Below are positions 52,727 through 60,742 of a DNA stretch of 64,000 nucleotides, piece by piece. The DNA lies in contig NZ_CP011492.1 in assembly GCF_001011035.1 (NCBI RefSeq), positions 3,543,501 through 3,607,500 on the forward strand, written 5' to 3'. Under the pieces are notes generated by a model. The model searched no databases. It was not told the DNA's origin and worked only from the letters and a program-made list of their open reading frames with translations. Origin of the DNA: Streptomyces sp. CNQ-509. Lineage in GTDB: Bacteria; Actinomycetota; Actinomycetes; Streptomycetales; Streptomycetaceae. Numbering within the stretch: position 1 is the first letter of the stretch; every line of letters starts with the position of its first letter. The position numbers were made by a program, and so were the translations under genes.

Positions 52727-53632
52727 ATGGAGCTGCAGCAACTGCGCTACGTCGTCGCCGTCGCGGACACCGGCGGGTTCACCCGCGCCGCCGAGCGCTG
52801 CCATGTCGTCCAGTCGGCGCTGAGCCACCAGATCGGCAAGCTCGAACGGGAGCTGGGTGCCCGGCTGTTCGACCGGACGAGCCGGCAGGTGCGCCCGACC
52901 CGCGCCGGCGAGGCGTTCCTGCCCGCCGCCCGCGCCACCCTCGCCGCCGCGGAGCGGGCCCGCGCCGAGGTCGCGGCGGCGACGGGGGAGGTGCGCGGGC
53001 GGCTGGCCATCGGGTCGATCCCGACGGTGGCGGCGGTGAACCTGCCGGCGGCGCTGAAGGAGTTCCACGACACGTACCCGCAGGTGCGGATCAGCCTGGC
53101 GGTGGGCGCGAGCGAGCACCTGGTGCGGGCGGTCGCGGAGGGCACGTACGACCTGGCGCTGCTCGGCGTCCCGGCGGGCTTCCGGGCGGACAAGATCCGC
53201 GAGCGGATCCTCGTACGGGACCGGCACCTGGCCGTCCTGCCGCCGGACCACCCGCTGGCGGGCACGGACGAGACGGATCTGGCGCGGCTGGCGGAGGAGA
53301 CGTTCGTCGACTTCGCGGCGGGCACGGCGGCGCGGGCGCAGTCGGAGGAGGCGTTCGCGGCGGCGGGGCTGCGGCGGACGGTGGGCTTCGAGGTGTCGTC
53401 GATGGACTTCATGGCGGATCTCGTACGGGCCGGGCTGGGGGTCGCCCTCCTCCCCAGCACCTTCGCCCCCCGCCTGCCGGGCCTGGCCACCGTCCGGATC
53501 GCCGACGGCCCGTCCCGGGAGGAACGCCTCATCTGGCCCCGCACCCGCCCGTCCCCGGCCGCGGCGGCGTTCCTCCACAGCCTGGGGGTAACGCCGGGCG
53601 AGGACGACGACGGGGACACCCCGCCCGCCTGA
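52727..53632 (+). CDS. LysR-family transcriptional regulator
   Basis: A 301-residue regulator. The HTH is MELQQLRYVVAVADTGGFTRAAERCHVVQSALSHQIGKLE. The effector domain from ~90 on is standard (LAIGSIPTVAAVNLPAALKEFH; VGFEVSSMDFMADLVRAGLGVALLPS). The start is ATG 52727, the usual LysR beginning; ATG 52718 lies inside the operator. It probably activates or represses the divergent MFS gene. Confidence 0.9.
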   Translation: MELQQLRYVVAVADTGGFTRAAERCHVVQSALSHQIGKLERELGARLFDRTSRQVRPTRAGEAFLPAARATLAAAERARAEVAAATGEVRGRLAIGSIPTVAAVNLPAALKEFHDTYPQVRISLAVGASEHLVRAVAEGTYDLALLGVPAGFRADKIRERILVRDRHLAVLPPDHPLAGTDETDLARLAEETFVDFAAGTAARAQSEEAFAAAGLRRTVGFEVSSMDFMADLVRAGLGVALLPSTFAPRLPGLATVRIADGPSREERLIWPRTRPSPAAAAFLHSLGVTPGEDDDGDTPPA

Positions 53633-53644
53633 GCACGCACGGAA

Positions 53645-53675
53645 ACGGACCCGGGCCTGGCCGGCCCGGGTCCGT
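53645..53675. terminator. Hairpin terminator between LysR and MFS genes
   Basis: Perfect 13-bp stem ACGGACCCGGGCC / GGCCCGGGTCCGT with loop TGGCC, between convergent genes. Confidence 0.85.
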
Positions 53676-53710
53676 GTACCCCCGATTCCCCGTGGTCGTG
53701 GCGGTGCGGG

Positions 53711-55171
53711 TCAGTCGGCCGCGTAGACGAACTCGCGGTCCTCCACCGGCTTCGGGTCCGCGCGGCGCGAGCCGCGCAGGCCCGTCAGCGCGATGACGAG
53801 GCCGACCAGCGCCATGCCGGCGACCACGTACAGCGCCGGGTCGAAGCCGTTCAGCAGCGCTCCCGAGCCGGTCGCGCCCTCCGCGTTCGCGGTGAGCACG
53901 GCGGTCACGATCGCCAGCCCGATCGCCCCGCCCACCTGGAGCGAGGTGTTCAGCAGCCCGCCCGCGAGCCCCTGCTCGTGGTCCTCGATGCCCGCGGTGG
54001 CCTGGATGTTGAAGGACGCGAACGCCAGCGTGAAGCCGATGCCGAGCAGCACCATGCTCGGCAGGGTGCCGACCGCGTACGGCGCGTCCCGGTCGATGGC
54101 GAGGAAGAGCACGTACGCCAGCAGGTGCGCCAGGACCCCGCCCGCGATGGTGCGCCCGGTGCCGTACCGCATGATCAGCGGGACCATCCGCGGCGAGCCG
54201 AACGCGACGATCAGCGCGGCCGGCAGGAAGCCGAGCGCCGTCTCCATCGCCGACCAGCCCAGCACGGCCTGCAGGTACTGCATGACCAGGAACTGGAAGC
54301 CCAGGTACCCGCCGAAGAACACGGCGGCGCCGAGGTTGGCGCGGGCCAGCGGGCCCGAGCGCAGGATGCCCAGCCGGATCAGCGGGTGCTTGCTGCGCTG
54401 CTCGATGATGAAGAACGCGGCCAGCAGCACCGCGGCGGCAACGAACTGCAGCAGCGTACGAGCCGCGCCCCAGCCCACCTCCGGCGCCTCGACGACGGTG
54501 TAGACGAGCAGCAGCATGGCGCCGACTCCGGTCACCGCGCCGGGGAGGTCGTAGCCGCCGTTACGCTCCTGCGGCCCCTCCTTCGGCAGCACGCGGAAGG
54601 CGGCGATCAGCGCGATGACCGCGACGGGGAACGGCAGGAAGAACGTCCAGCGCCAGCCGGCCTCGGTGAGCAGGCCGGAGAAGACGAGCCCGGCGCTGTA
54701 GCCGCTGGCGCCGAAGACGGCGAAGATCCCGAGCGCCTTGTTGCGGGCGGGGCCCTCGTGGAAGGTCGTGGTGATGATGGAGAGCGCCGCGGGCGCGGTG
54801 AACGCCGCGGAGACGCCCTTCAGCAGCCGGGTCGCGATCAGCAGCCCGCCGTCGTCGACCAGCCCGCCGAGCAGCGAGGTGACGGCGAACACCGCGACGG
54901 CGACGAGGAACACCCGGCGCCGGCCGAGGAGGTCGGCGGTGCGGCCGCCGAGGAGGAGCAGACCGCCGTAGGTGAGGACGTACCCGCCGACGACCCATTG
55001 GAGGGTGCTCGTGGACAGCCCGAGGTCGGCCTGGATGGAGGGGAGGGCGACCCCCACCATCGACACGTCGAGAGCGTCGAGGCCGACCACGAGGGAGACG
55101 GTCAGCAGGATGCCCCAGAGGCGGGCGTCCCACTTCGTCGAGGTGGTGGACAGATGTGCGGAAGAGCTCAT
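53711..55171 (-). CDS. DHA2-family (14-segment) MFS drug exporter
   Basis: A 486-residue transporter of the EmrB/QacA type. The motifs are LDVSMVGVALPSIQADLGLS (D1 motif), GGRTADLLGRRRVFL (loop 2-3), and GASGYSAGLVFSGLLTEAGWRWTFFLPFPVAV (motif C and after). It is divergent from a MarR gene with palindromes between them, the usual drug-exporter circuit. Confidence 0.9.
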   Translation of the reverse strand: MSSSAHLSTTSTKWDARLWGILLTVSLVVGLDALDVSMVGVALPSIQADLGLSTSTLQWVVGGYVLTYGGLLLLGGRTADLLGRRRVFLVAVAVFAVTSLLGGLVDDGGLLIATRLLKGVSAAFTAPAALSIITTTFHEGPARNKALGIFAVFGASGYSAGLVFSGLLTEAGWRWTFFLPFPVAVIALIAAFRVLPKEGPQERNGGYDLPGAVTGVGAMLLLVYTVVEAPEVGWGAARTLLQFVAAAVLLAAFFIIEQRSKHPLIRLGILRSGPLARANLGAAVFFGGYLGFQFLVMQYLQAVLGWSAMETALGFLPAALIVAFGSPRMVPLIMRYGTGRTIAGGVLAHLLAYVLFLAIDRDAPYAVGTLPSMVLLGIGFTLAFASFNIQATAGIEDHEQGLAGGLLNTSLQVGGAIGLAIVTAVLTANAEGATGSGALLNGFDPALYVVAGMALVGLVIALTGLRGSRRADPKPVEDREFVYAAD

Positions 55172-55199
55172 GACGGACCACAGTACATGCAGAGACATC

Positions 55200-55230
55200 T
55201 AATGCCAACGCATTTAATGAAGTAGCATTA
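55200..55230. promoter_or_regulatory. MarR-type operator pair
   Basis: TAATGCCAACGCATTTA (55200-55216) and TAATGAAGTAGCATTA (55215-55230) are overlapping AT-rich dyads TAATG...CATTA. They lie between the divergent DHA2 exporter and MarR gene in an otherwise GC-rich region and would cover both promoters. Confidence 0.72.
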
Positions 55231-55258
55231 GGTTCACGCGCATGTTACCTTGAGGTCT

Positions 55259-55669
55259 GTGAGCGTGAGCGACGTCGGCGCCGAACGCGCCCTGGTGGAC
55301 CGCTGGCACGGCCTCCTGGCCTGTCACGCGGCGGTGTGGGGTGCGCTGGAGCGCGAGCTGCAGAGCAGGCACGGCATCGGCGTCAGCGAGTTCGAGGCCC
55401 TGGAGGGCCTGGCGGCGAGCGACCACGACAAGTGCCGCGCGGCCGAGCTGGCCGGCGCGGTGCACCTGAGCCAGAGCGCGACGTCACGGCTGACGGCCCG
55501 GCTGGAACGCGCGGGTCTGGTGGCGCGGGCGATGTGCGACGTCGACAGGCGCGGCATCTTCGTCCTGCTCACGGAGGAGGGCCGGCGGCTGTACGAGGAC
55601 GCCAGGCCCACGCACCGCGAGGTGCTGGCCCAGGCGCTGCCCGCGGCGGAGCAGCCGGCCGGCCGGTAA
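55259..55669 (+). CDS. MarR-family transcriptional regulator
   Basis: A 136-residue winged-helix repressor (VSEFEALEGLAASDHDKCRAA; recognition SQSATSRLTARLERAGLV; wing CDVDRRGIFVLLTEEG). Start GTG 55259 after TTGAGG; a TTG at 55250 is possible. Two cysteines (in HDKCRA and AMCDVD) might sense oxidants. Likely represses the divergent exporter through the TAATG dyads. Confidence 0.87.
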   Translation: MSVSDVGAERALVDRWHGLLACHAAVWGALERELQSRHGIGVSEFEALEGLAASDHDKCRAAELAGAVHLSQSATSRLTARLERAGLVARAMCDVDRRGIFVLLTEEGRRLYEDARPTHREVLAQALPAAEQPAGR

Positions 55670-55721
55670 CGGTCTTCTCCCGGGGGCGGGTCCGCGCCCC
55701 GTCAGTCCCTTCGTCTACGCG

Positions 55722-56711
55722 TCAGAGGTCGAGGGCGCCGTTACGGGCCGCCTGGAGCCCCGCCTGGAAGCGGGTACGGGCCCCGAGCCGCAGCATCAGC
55801 GCGCTGACCCGGCGGTTGAGGGTACGGGCGCTCACGCCCAGCCGCCGCGCCACCGCCTCGTCCTTCAGCCCCGCGGCGAGCAGCGTCAGCAGTTGCCGGT
55901 CGGACTCGGCGTCGCCGGCCCGCTCGTTCGGGGCCGCGCCGGCCGCCGTCCCCGGTCCGGCGGGCACGGGCACCGCCGCCGCCCACAACAGCTCGAAGAG
56001 CTGCACCAGCGCGTCCAGCAGGGCCCCTTCGTGGATCACGAACGCACTGTCGACCATCTCGTGGGCCTCGCGGCTGAACGGCAGGATGGCCGTCGAGGCG
56101 TCGGCGACGGCGAGCTTCAGCGGCACGTCCGTGTGCACCCGGGCCTGCTCCCCGGCCGCGACGACCGCCTCGAAGACGTCGAACGCGCCGGGCACCTCCA
56201 GCGCCTCCGGCGCGTACAGCCCGCGCACCCGCGCCCCGCGCGCCAGTATCTCCAGCTCCGCCCGGTTCGGCTCGGCGGGCTCCTGCGCGTACGGCGGCCG
56301 GTCCAGGACCAGCAACTCGCGCCGCACCGACCGCTGGAGCCGGTCGAAGCGCGCCGCGACGGAACCGCGGCCGAAGAGAATCTCCACCTGGTCCTCGGGG
56401 CGGTGCCTGCGGTCGACGGGCAGATCGGCGAGGAGCGCGGTGGCCGCGGTCCTGGCCACGGCGACCTGGTCCTGCCAGCGGACCGTGAGCTGGTCGACGG
56501 CCGCGTCCGGACGCGTCGCGACCAGCCGGACAGGGGCGCCGGGCAGGAGCGTGACCAGGCCCAGCTCCGCGAGCCGCTCGACCGCCGGGGCGGTCTCGGC
56601 CTCCGTACGCCCGGCCGCCGCCGCCAACCGCGCGGTGTCGAGCGGCGGATGGCGGAGCAGCAGGCGGTAGAGGGCCTCGTCGGACGCGAGGACGCCGAAC
56701 GGCTCGAACAT
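55722..56711 (-). CDS. TrmB-like/LuxR-type transcriptional regulator
   Basis: A 329-residue regulator. The N-terminal ~65 residues form a TrmB-like winged helix (DEALYRLLLRHPPLDTARLAAA). A phospholipase-D-like/effector middle follows (RELLVLDRPPY; VRGLYAPEAL). A C-terminal LuxR-type HTH closes it (LTLLAAGLKDEAVARRLGVSARTLNRRV). This layout is common in Streptomyces. It is divergent from the secreted propeller gene 160 bp away. Confidence 0.85.
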   Translation of the reverse strand: MFEPFGVLASDEALYRLLLRHPPLDTARLAAAAGRTEAETAPAVERLAELGLVTLLPGAPVRLVATRPDAAVDQLTVRWQDQVAVARTAATALLADLPVDRRHRPEDQVEILFGRGSVAARFDRLQRSVRRELLVLDRPPYAQEPAEPNRAELEILARGARVRGLYAPEALEVPGAFDVFEAVVAAGEQARVHTDVPLKLAVADASTAILPFSREAHEMVDSAFVIHEGALLDALVQLFELLWAAAVPVPAGPGTAAGAAPNERAGDAESDRQLLTLLAAGLKDEAVARRLGVSARTLNRRVSALMLRLGARTRFQAGLQAARNGALDL

Positions 56712-56873
56712 GACGTGGACCCCCGGGGCGCGTATCGGATATGTCCCGCCTGATGGGGGCAGCGCGAGCGGCGCATGGGCGCCATGGCGTCCGTTCGCCA
56801 GCCGATCGACGTGGACATCCAGACGATCACGGTACTTCCTGGTGAGGACAACGTCATCGAGGAGGAGATCCGG

Positions 56874-58055
56874 GTGAGACCCCTTCACCGCGCGATTACC
56901 ACCGTGACGGTCGGCGCAGCGCTCGTCGCGAGCCTGTTCACGGCCGCCGCTCCCGCCCACGCCGCCGCGCACCCGAAGCACTGGAACGCACCCGGGTGCG
57001 ACCGGGTCGTCAGCGACGGCTCGCTCTCCCACACCCGGGACGGCGGCGCCACCTTCGCCCCGACCACCACCGCCGAGCGGCCGCCGTACTACCAGTTGGT
57101 CACCGGCCTGGAGACCCTCTCCACCCCCGACCGGCTGCTGGCCACCGACATCAACGGCCGGGTCACCCGGTCGACCGACGCCGGCTGCGGCTGGCACACG
57201 ATCGCCAAGCTCGGGGCGGGCCACTGGTTCGTCGCCCCGGGGCGCAACGGCAGCGCCTACGTGTGGGAGCTGCGCGGCGACCGTGTCTACCGGGTCGACG
57301 GCGACGAGCTGATCCGGATGCCGGCGTTCGACGGCGAGGAGCTGGGCGGGCTCTACGGGCTCACCGCCAACCCGCGCCGCGCCGGCCACCTGCGGGCCGT
57401 CACCGACGGCGGTCGCGTGCTGGAGTCCACCGACCACGGGCGCAGCTTCCGCCCCATCGGCACACCCGTCCCGCTCGCCGACGTCGGCCCGCACACCATG
57501 TTCTACGACGCGAAGGTCTCCAGCGCCGACTTCGACCGCATCGTCGTCGGCGTGAGCGACGCCGGCGGCTTCACCAGCGACGACGCCGGCCGCACCTGGC
57601 GCCGCGCCGGGCTCGGCGCCGCGGGCGACAAGGTCAACGGCTTCTCCCTGGCGATCTCGCCGGTCGACCCTCGGGTGGTCTATGCGAAGGCGCTGAACGT
57701 CACCGAGCTGGAGGCCGGCGACAGCGGCCGGCACCTCTACCGCTCGACCGACGGCGGGCGCACCTTCAGGCCCGTGGTCGACCAGTTCCAGGACGGCGAG
57801 GACGTGGTGATCTACAACGGCGGCTGGATGCGCCCGGATCCGACCGACGCCGACGTCGTCTACTTCGAGTACGGCGACCCGTGGAGCGGCACCAACCTCT
57901 ACCGCCACGACGCGGACGACGACGAGCTGACGATCCGGCACTCCGGCCACCACGGCATCGGCGCGCTTTCCGTCAGCCCGGCGGACCCGGACGTGCTGTA
58001 CGCCGGCCTGACCTCGGTGCCCGGCGGCGCACCGGTGACGGGGGACGGCGCGTAG
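56874..58055 (+). CDS. Secreted Asp-box beta-propeller protein (DAIP-like)
   Basis: A 393-residue exported protein. The signal peptide has a hydrophobic core TTVTVGAALVASLF and likely cleavage after PAHA. At least five Asp-box (BNR) turns S/T-x-D-x-G-x-T/S-F/W are visible: TRDGGATF, STDAGCGW, STDHGRSF, SDDAGRTW and STDGGRTF, as in seven-bladed propellers. It resembles the dispase autolysis-inducing protein of Streptomyces mobaraensis. Start GTG 56874 behind GAGGAGGAG; a longer reading to 56775 lacks a site. Enzyme activity is not apparent. Confidence 0.8.
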   Translation: MRPLHRAITTVTVGAALVASLFTAAAPAHAAAHPKHWNAPGCDRVVSDGSLSHTRDGGATFAPTTTAERPPYYQLVTGLETLSTPDRLLATDINGRVTRSTDAGCGWHTIAKLGAGHWFVAPGRNGSAYVWELRGDRVYRVDGDELIRMPAFDGEELGGLYGLTANPRRAGHLRAVTDGGRVLESTDHGRSFRPIGTPVPLADVGPHTMFYDAKVSSADFDRIVVGVSDAGGFTSDDAGRTWRRAGLGAAGDKVNGFSLAISPVDPRVVYAKALNVTELEAGDSGRHLYRSTDGGRTFRPVVDQFQDGEDVVIYNGGWMRPDPTDADVVYFEYGDPWSGTNLYRHDADDDELTIRHSGHHGIGALSVSPADPDVLYAGLTSVPGGAPVTGDGA

Positions 58056-58065
58056 CGGCGCCGGG

Positions 58066-58103
58066 GGACCGGGGGCGGTGCCCTGACCCACCGCCCCCGG
58101 TCC
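58066..58103. terminator. Hairpin terminator
   Basis: Perfect 15-bp stem GGACCGGGGGCGGTG / CACCGCCCCCGGTCC with an 8-base loop, between the convergent propeller and MFS genes. Confidence 0.85.
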
Positions 58104-58113
58104 GTACCGCGCC

Positions 58114-59418
58114 CTACGTCCGTTGACGCCCCCGCCCGCGCAGCAGCAGCGGCGCGACGACCAGATACGGCAGCGCGCACACCGCGAACGCCGCCCCGTG
58201 CCCGAGCCCGGCGGCCGAGCCGAGCAGGCCGTACGCGCCGTAGACCGCGATCGTCCCCAGGTCCGTGCCGACGCCGGCCAGCGAGGTCAGGGTGGCCCGC
58301 GCAGGGCCGGTGATCCGCTCCTGCAACCGCGCCTCCGCGAGCACGGTCGCCACCTGGAACCCGCCGAACGCGACCCCCACCAGCGCGATCCCCACCGCCG
58401 TCCCCAGCAGCCCGCCCGCGGCGAGCGCCACCGCGGACCCGGCGAGCAGAGCGGCCAGCACCCCCGCCGGCGTCCTGGCGGCCCGGCCCCGCTCCTCGAC
58501 CCGCCCGGCCAGCAGCCCGCCGGCGGCGGCACCGGCCCAGATCAGCAGCAGGTACAGCGGGACGGCGGGGTCGGCGACGCCGGCCTCGCGGACGAGGTAG
58601 GGGGTGTACTCGTCGAGGGAGCCCCAGACGGCGACGACGGCGGGAACGAGGAGGAGGGCGCCGCGGACGGACGGCTCGGCGCGGAGTTCGGCGAACCCGG
58701 CACGGAGGGTGCCGGCCCAGCCGAGTTCGGGGTCGTCGGAGCCGTCGGGTTCGGGACCGGCGTCGGCGTCGGCGGGGGGACCGGCGTCCGCGCCCGAGGA
58801 CGCGCCCGGGCCGTCGCCCCGGCGAGCGCTGCCGGAGCCGCCCGCGTTCCCGCCCGGCGGTGGCTCCCCGTCCGGTGCCGCCTCGCCACCCGCCGGACCC
58901 GCCCCCCGTACCGTCTCAGCGCCGGCGGCAGCCGCCCGGTGCTCCGGGAACCGCGTCGCCACCGCCGCCCCCAGCAGGCACGACGCCACGCTCGCCGCCC
59001 CCACCGCCGCGTACCCGCCGGCCGCGAAGACCGGGGCCGCCGCCGCCATCGACGCCATCACGCCCACCGTGCCCGCCGCGCGCCCCCGCCCCAGCGTGCG
59101 CGCGTACGTCTCCGCCGCGCCCGCCCGGCCCAACTCCTCGTAGAGCAGCGCCTCCAGCGCCCCCGACGCGAACGCGCCCTTCGCTCCCCACAGCACGAAG
59201 CCCGCCGCGAACGCCCAGTACGACGGCGCCAGTATCCACAGCGCGAACCCCGCGCCCGACAGCAGCGGCCCCGCGCACAGCAGCAGGCGGCGGGAGAACG
59301 CGTCGGCCCAGGCCCCGGAGGGGACTTCGAGCAGCAGGGACGTCAGCGACCAGATGACGAAGAGGGAGGAGACCTGCCACAGCGACAGCCCGTGGTCGGC
59401 GAAGAGCAGCGCGTACAC
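58114..59418 (-). CDS. MFS transporter with interrupted 5' end
   Basis: A 434-residue MFS protein from GTG 59418 (YALLFADHGLSLWQ; VPSGAWADAFSRRLLL; TARTLGRGRAAGTVGV-like), with a ~75-residue Gly/Ala/Asp-rich loop in the middle. In-frame DNA continues upstream as RPERRLAACFYAYSFLDDFV to an ATG at 59523, giving the missing half of helix 1. A TGA stands at codon 6 (59508-59506). The only starts after this TGA are CTG codons or the GTG used here, which cuts helix 1. It is probably damaged or dependent on a rare start. Confidence 0.65.
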   Translation of the reverse strand: MYALLFADHGLSLWQVSSLFVIWSLTSLLLEVPSGAWADAFSRRLLLCAGPLLSGAGFALWILAPSYWAFAAGFVLWGAKGAFASGALEALLYEELGRAGAAETYARTLGRGRAAGTVGVMASMAAAAPVFAAGGYAAVGAASVASCLLGAAVATRFPEHRAAAAGAETVRGAGPAGGEAAPDGEPPPGGNAGGSGSARRGDGPGASSGADAGPPADADAGPEPDGSDDPELGWAGTLRAGFAELRAEPSVRGALLLVPAVVAVWGSLDEYTPYLVREAGVADPAVPLYLLLIWAGAAAGGLLAGRVEERGRAARTPAGVLAALLAGSAVALAAGGLLGTAVGIALVGVAFGGFQVATVLAEARLQERITGPARATLTSLAGVGTDLGTIAVYGAYGLLGSAAGLGHGAAFAVCALPYLVVAPLLLRGRGRQRT

Positions 59419-59533
59419 GGGGTAGAGCAGGACGAAGTCGTCCAGGAACGAGTACGCGTAGAAGCAGGCCGCCAGTCGCCGCTCGGGGCGGGCGGTTCGT
59501 ACGAATCAATGTCGCCAGGTCATGCCCGCAACC

Positions 59534-59894
59534 CTACCCGCCGGCCAGCACCTCGTCGATGACGAACTTCGAACTGGCGACCATGACCGGGTTGGTGTGC
59601 CGGTAGTACGGCAACTGGATCAGCGAGATCGACAGCGCCCAGCCGCGCCCCCGCGCCCACGCCGCGTCGTCGTCCCCGCCCGTGACCGCGGCACGGAACG
59701 CCTCGCGCGCGGGGCCGGTGAAGAGGTTCCAGGCGGCGATGAGGTCGACGGCCGGTTCACCGAGGCCCATGCAGCCGAAGTCGATGACGCCGCCGAGGCG
59801 GCCGTCGTCGGTGAGCAGGATGTTCCCGGGGGACAGGTCGGCGTGCAGCCACACCGGCGGTACGGGCAGGCCGGCGGCGAGCCGGGGCAGATCG
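59534..59894 (-). pseudogene. C-terminal half of an aminoglycoside phosphotransferase-type kinase
   Basis: About 120 residues (LPRLAAGLPVPPVWLHADLS, PGNILLTDD, VIDFGCMGLGEPAVDL, AAWNLFT) with the catalytic HxDLxPGN and IDFG metal motif of APH-type small-molecule kinases. The whole N-terminal nucleotide-binding lobe is missing. Upstream of ~59894 the DNA belongs to an oppositely oriented TetR remnant. Cannot be active. Confidence 0.75.
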
Positions 59895-59908
59895 GAGCAC
59901 TCCAGGTC

Positions 59909-60357
59909 CACGCCCTCTTCGCCGACGACCTGGCCCGTACCGCGGAGATCCGCGACCGCGCGCTGGCGATGGCCGACCCCGGGGAGGGCTTCGCCCTCCT
60001 CTTCGACCGCCTCACCGCGGACCTCCACGACCCGCAGGCCCCGGGCCTGATCGCGGCGGCGCTGATCCAGGCGAGCGCGACGAGAAGTTCGCCGGGCTCC
60101 TGGGAGACGACGAGACCCGGACTCTGGCGGCCCTGACGACGCTCCTGGAGCGGCTGGCGGACCGGGGCCACCGCCCCGCGTTCCCGCCCGCGCGGGCGGC
60201 CCGCTGGCTCGTCACGGTGATCGACGCGGCCTACCTGGCCGCGACGGACGACGAGTTCGACCCCCGGGCGCACGCGGCGGAGCTACGCGAGGTGACGGCC
60301 TGGCTGACGGGCGGCGCGGTGGGCGCTGCGGTGGCAGCGGAGGAGTCGCACACCTAA
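59909..60357 (+). pseudogene. C-terminal part of TetR regulator, frameshifted
   Basis: Helical TetR ligand-domain sequence HALFADDLARTAEIRDRALA to GLIAAALIQASA in one frame, then after ~60079 DEKFAGLLGDDETRTLAALT to the stop TAA 60357 in another. One frameshift is needed. The N-terminal DNA-binding HTH is missing. It abuts the APH-like remnant head-to-head. Confidence 0.6.
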
Positions 60358-60742
60358 GGGCTGTCCCAGCATGTCCGGGAGCTGCCGGGCCGGTCGCGGG
60401 CCTCCCCGGAAAGCCGGTCTCGCGGGCGGGTGGCGCGTGCGTTTCCGGGGATTCCAGAATCGTGACCGCCCTCGGGTACGCCCCGGACACATATGGAGGA
60501 CCGAACCGGCGAGCGTCGTTGACGCCGGGCGGAATACCTGTATCGTCGCGCCCGAACCATGACGATTACCTATGCGCCAAGCACCTTTTCAGACGCGGCC
60601 GGTATCCCTCCGGCACGCCCTGACCTCTCCGGAATCCTTTCCGGTCATCGTACGTATACAGAAATCGGGTGCACCCGGTCCCTGTCCCGGACGGTTTTCC
60701 GGATGCGGGCGCGTGTGGCCGGAAACGCGGAGGATACGAAGG
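60358..60742. other. Intergenic leader upstream of ctaD
   Basis: No gene seen. The last ~200 bp (60550-60742) are less GC-rich than the surroundings and probably hold the promoter and leader of the oxidase gene. A GGAAT at 60530 resembles a SigR -35 but no matching -10 (GTT at 18 bp) follows. Confidence 0.35.

Noticed and set aside
60525..60560. SigR-type promoter with GGAAT before ctaD
   Set aside because: A GGAAT is present but no GTT at the required 18-bp spacing.
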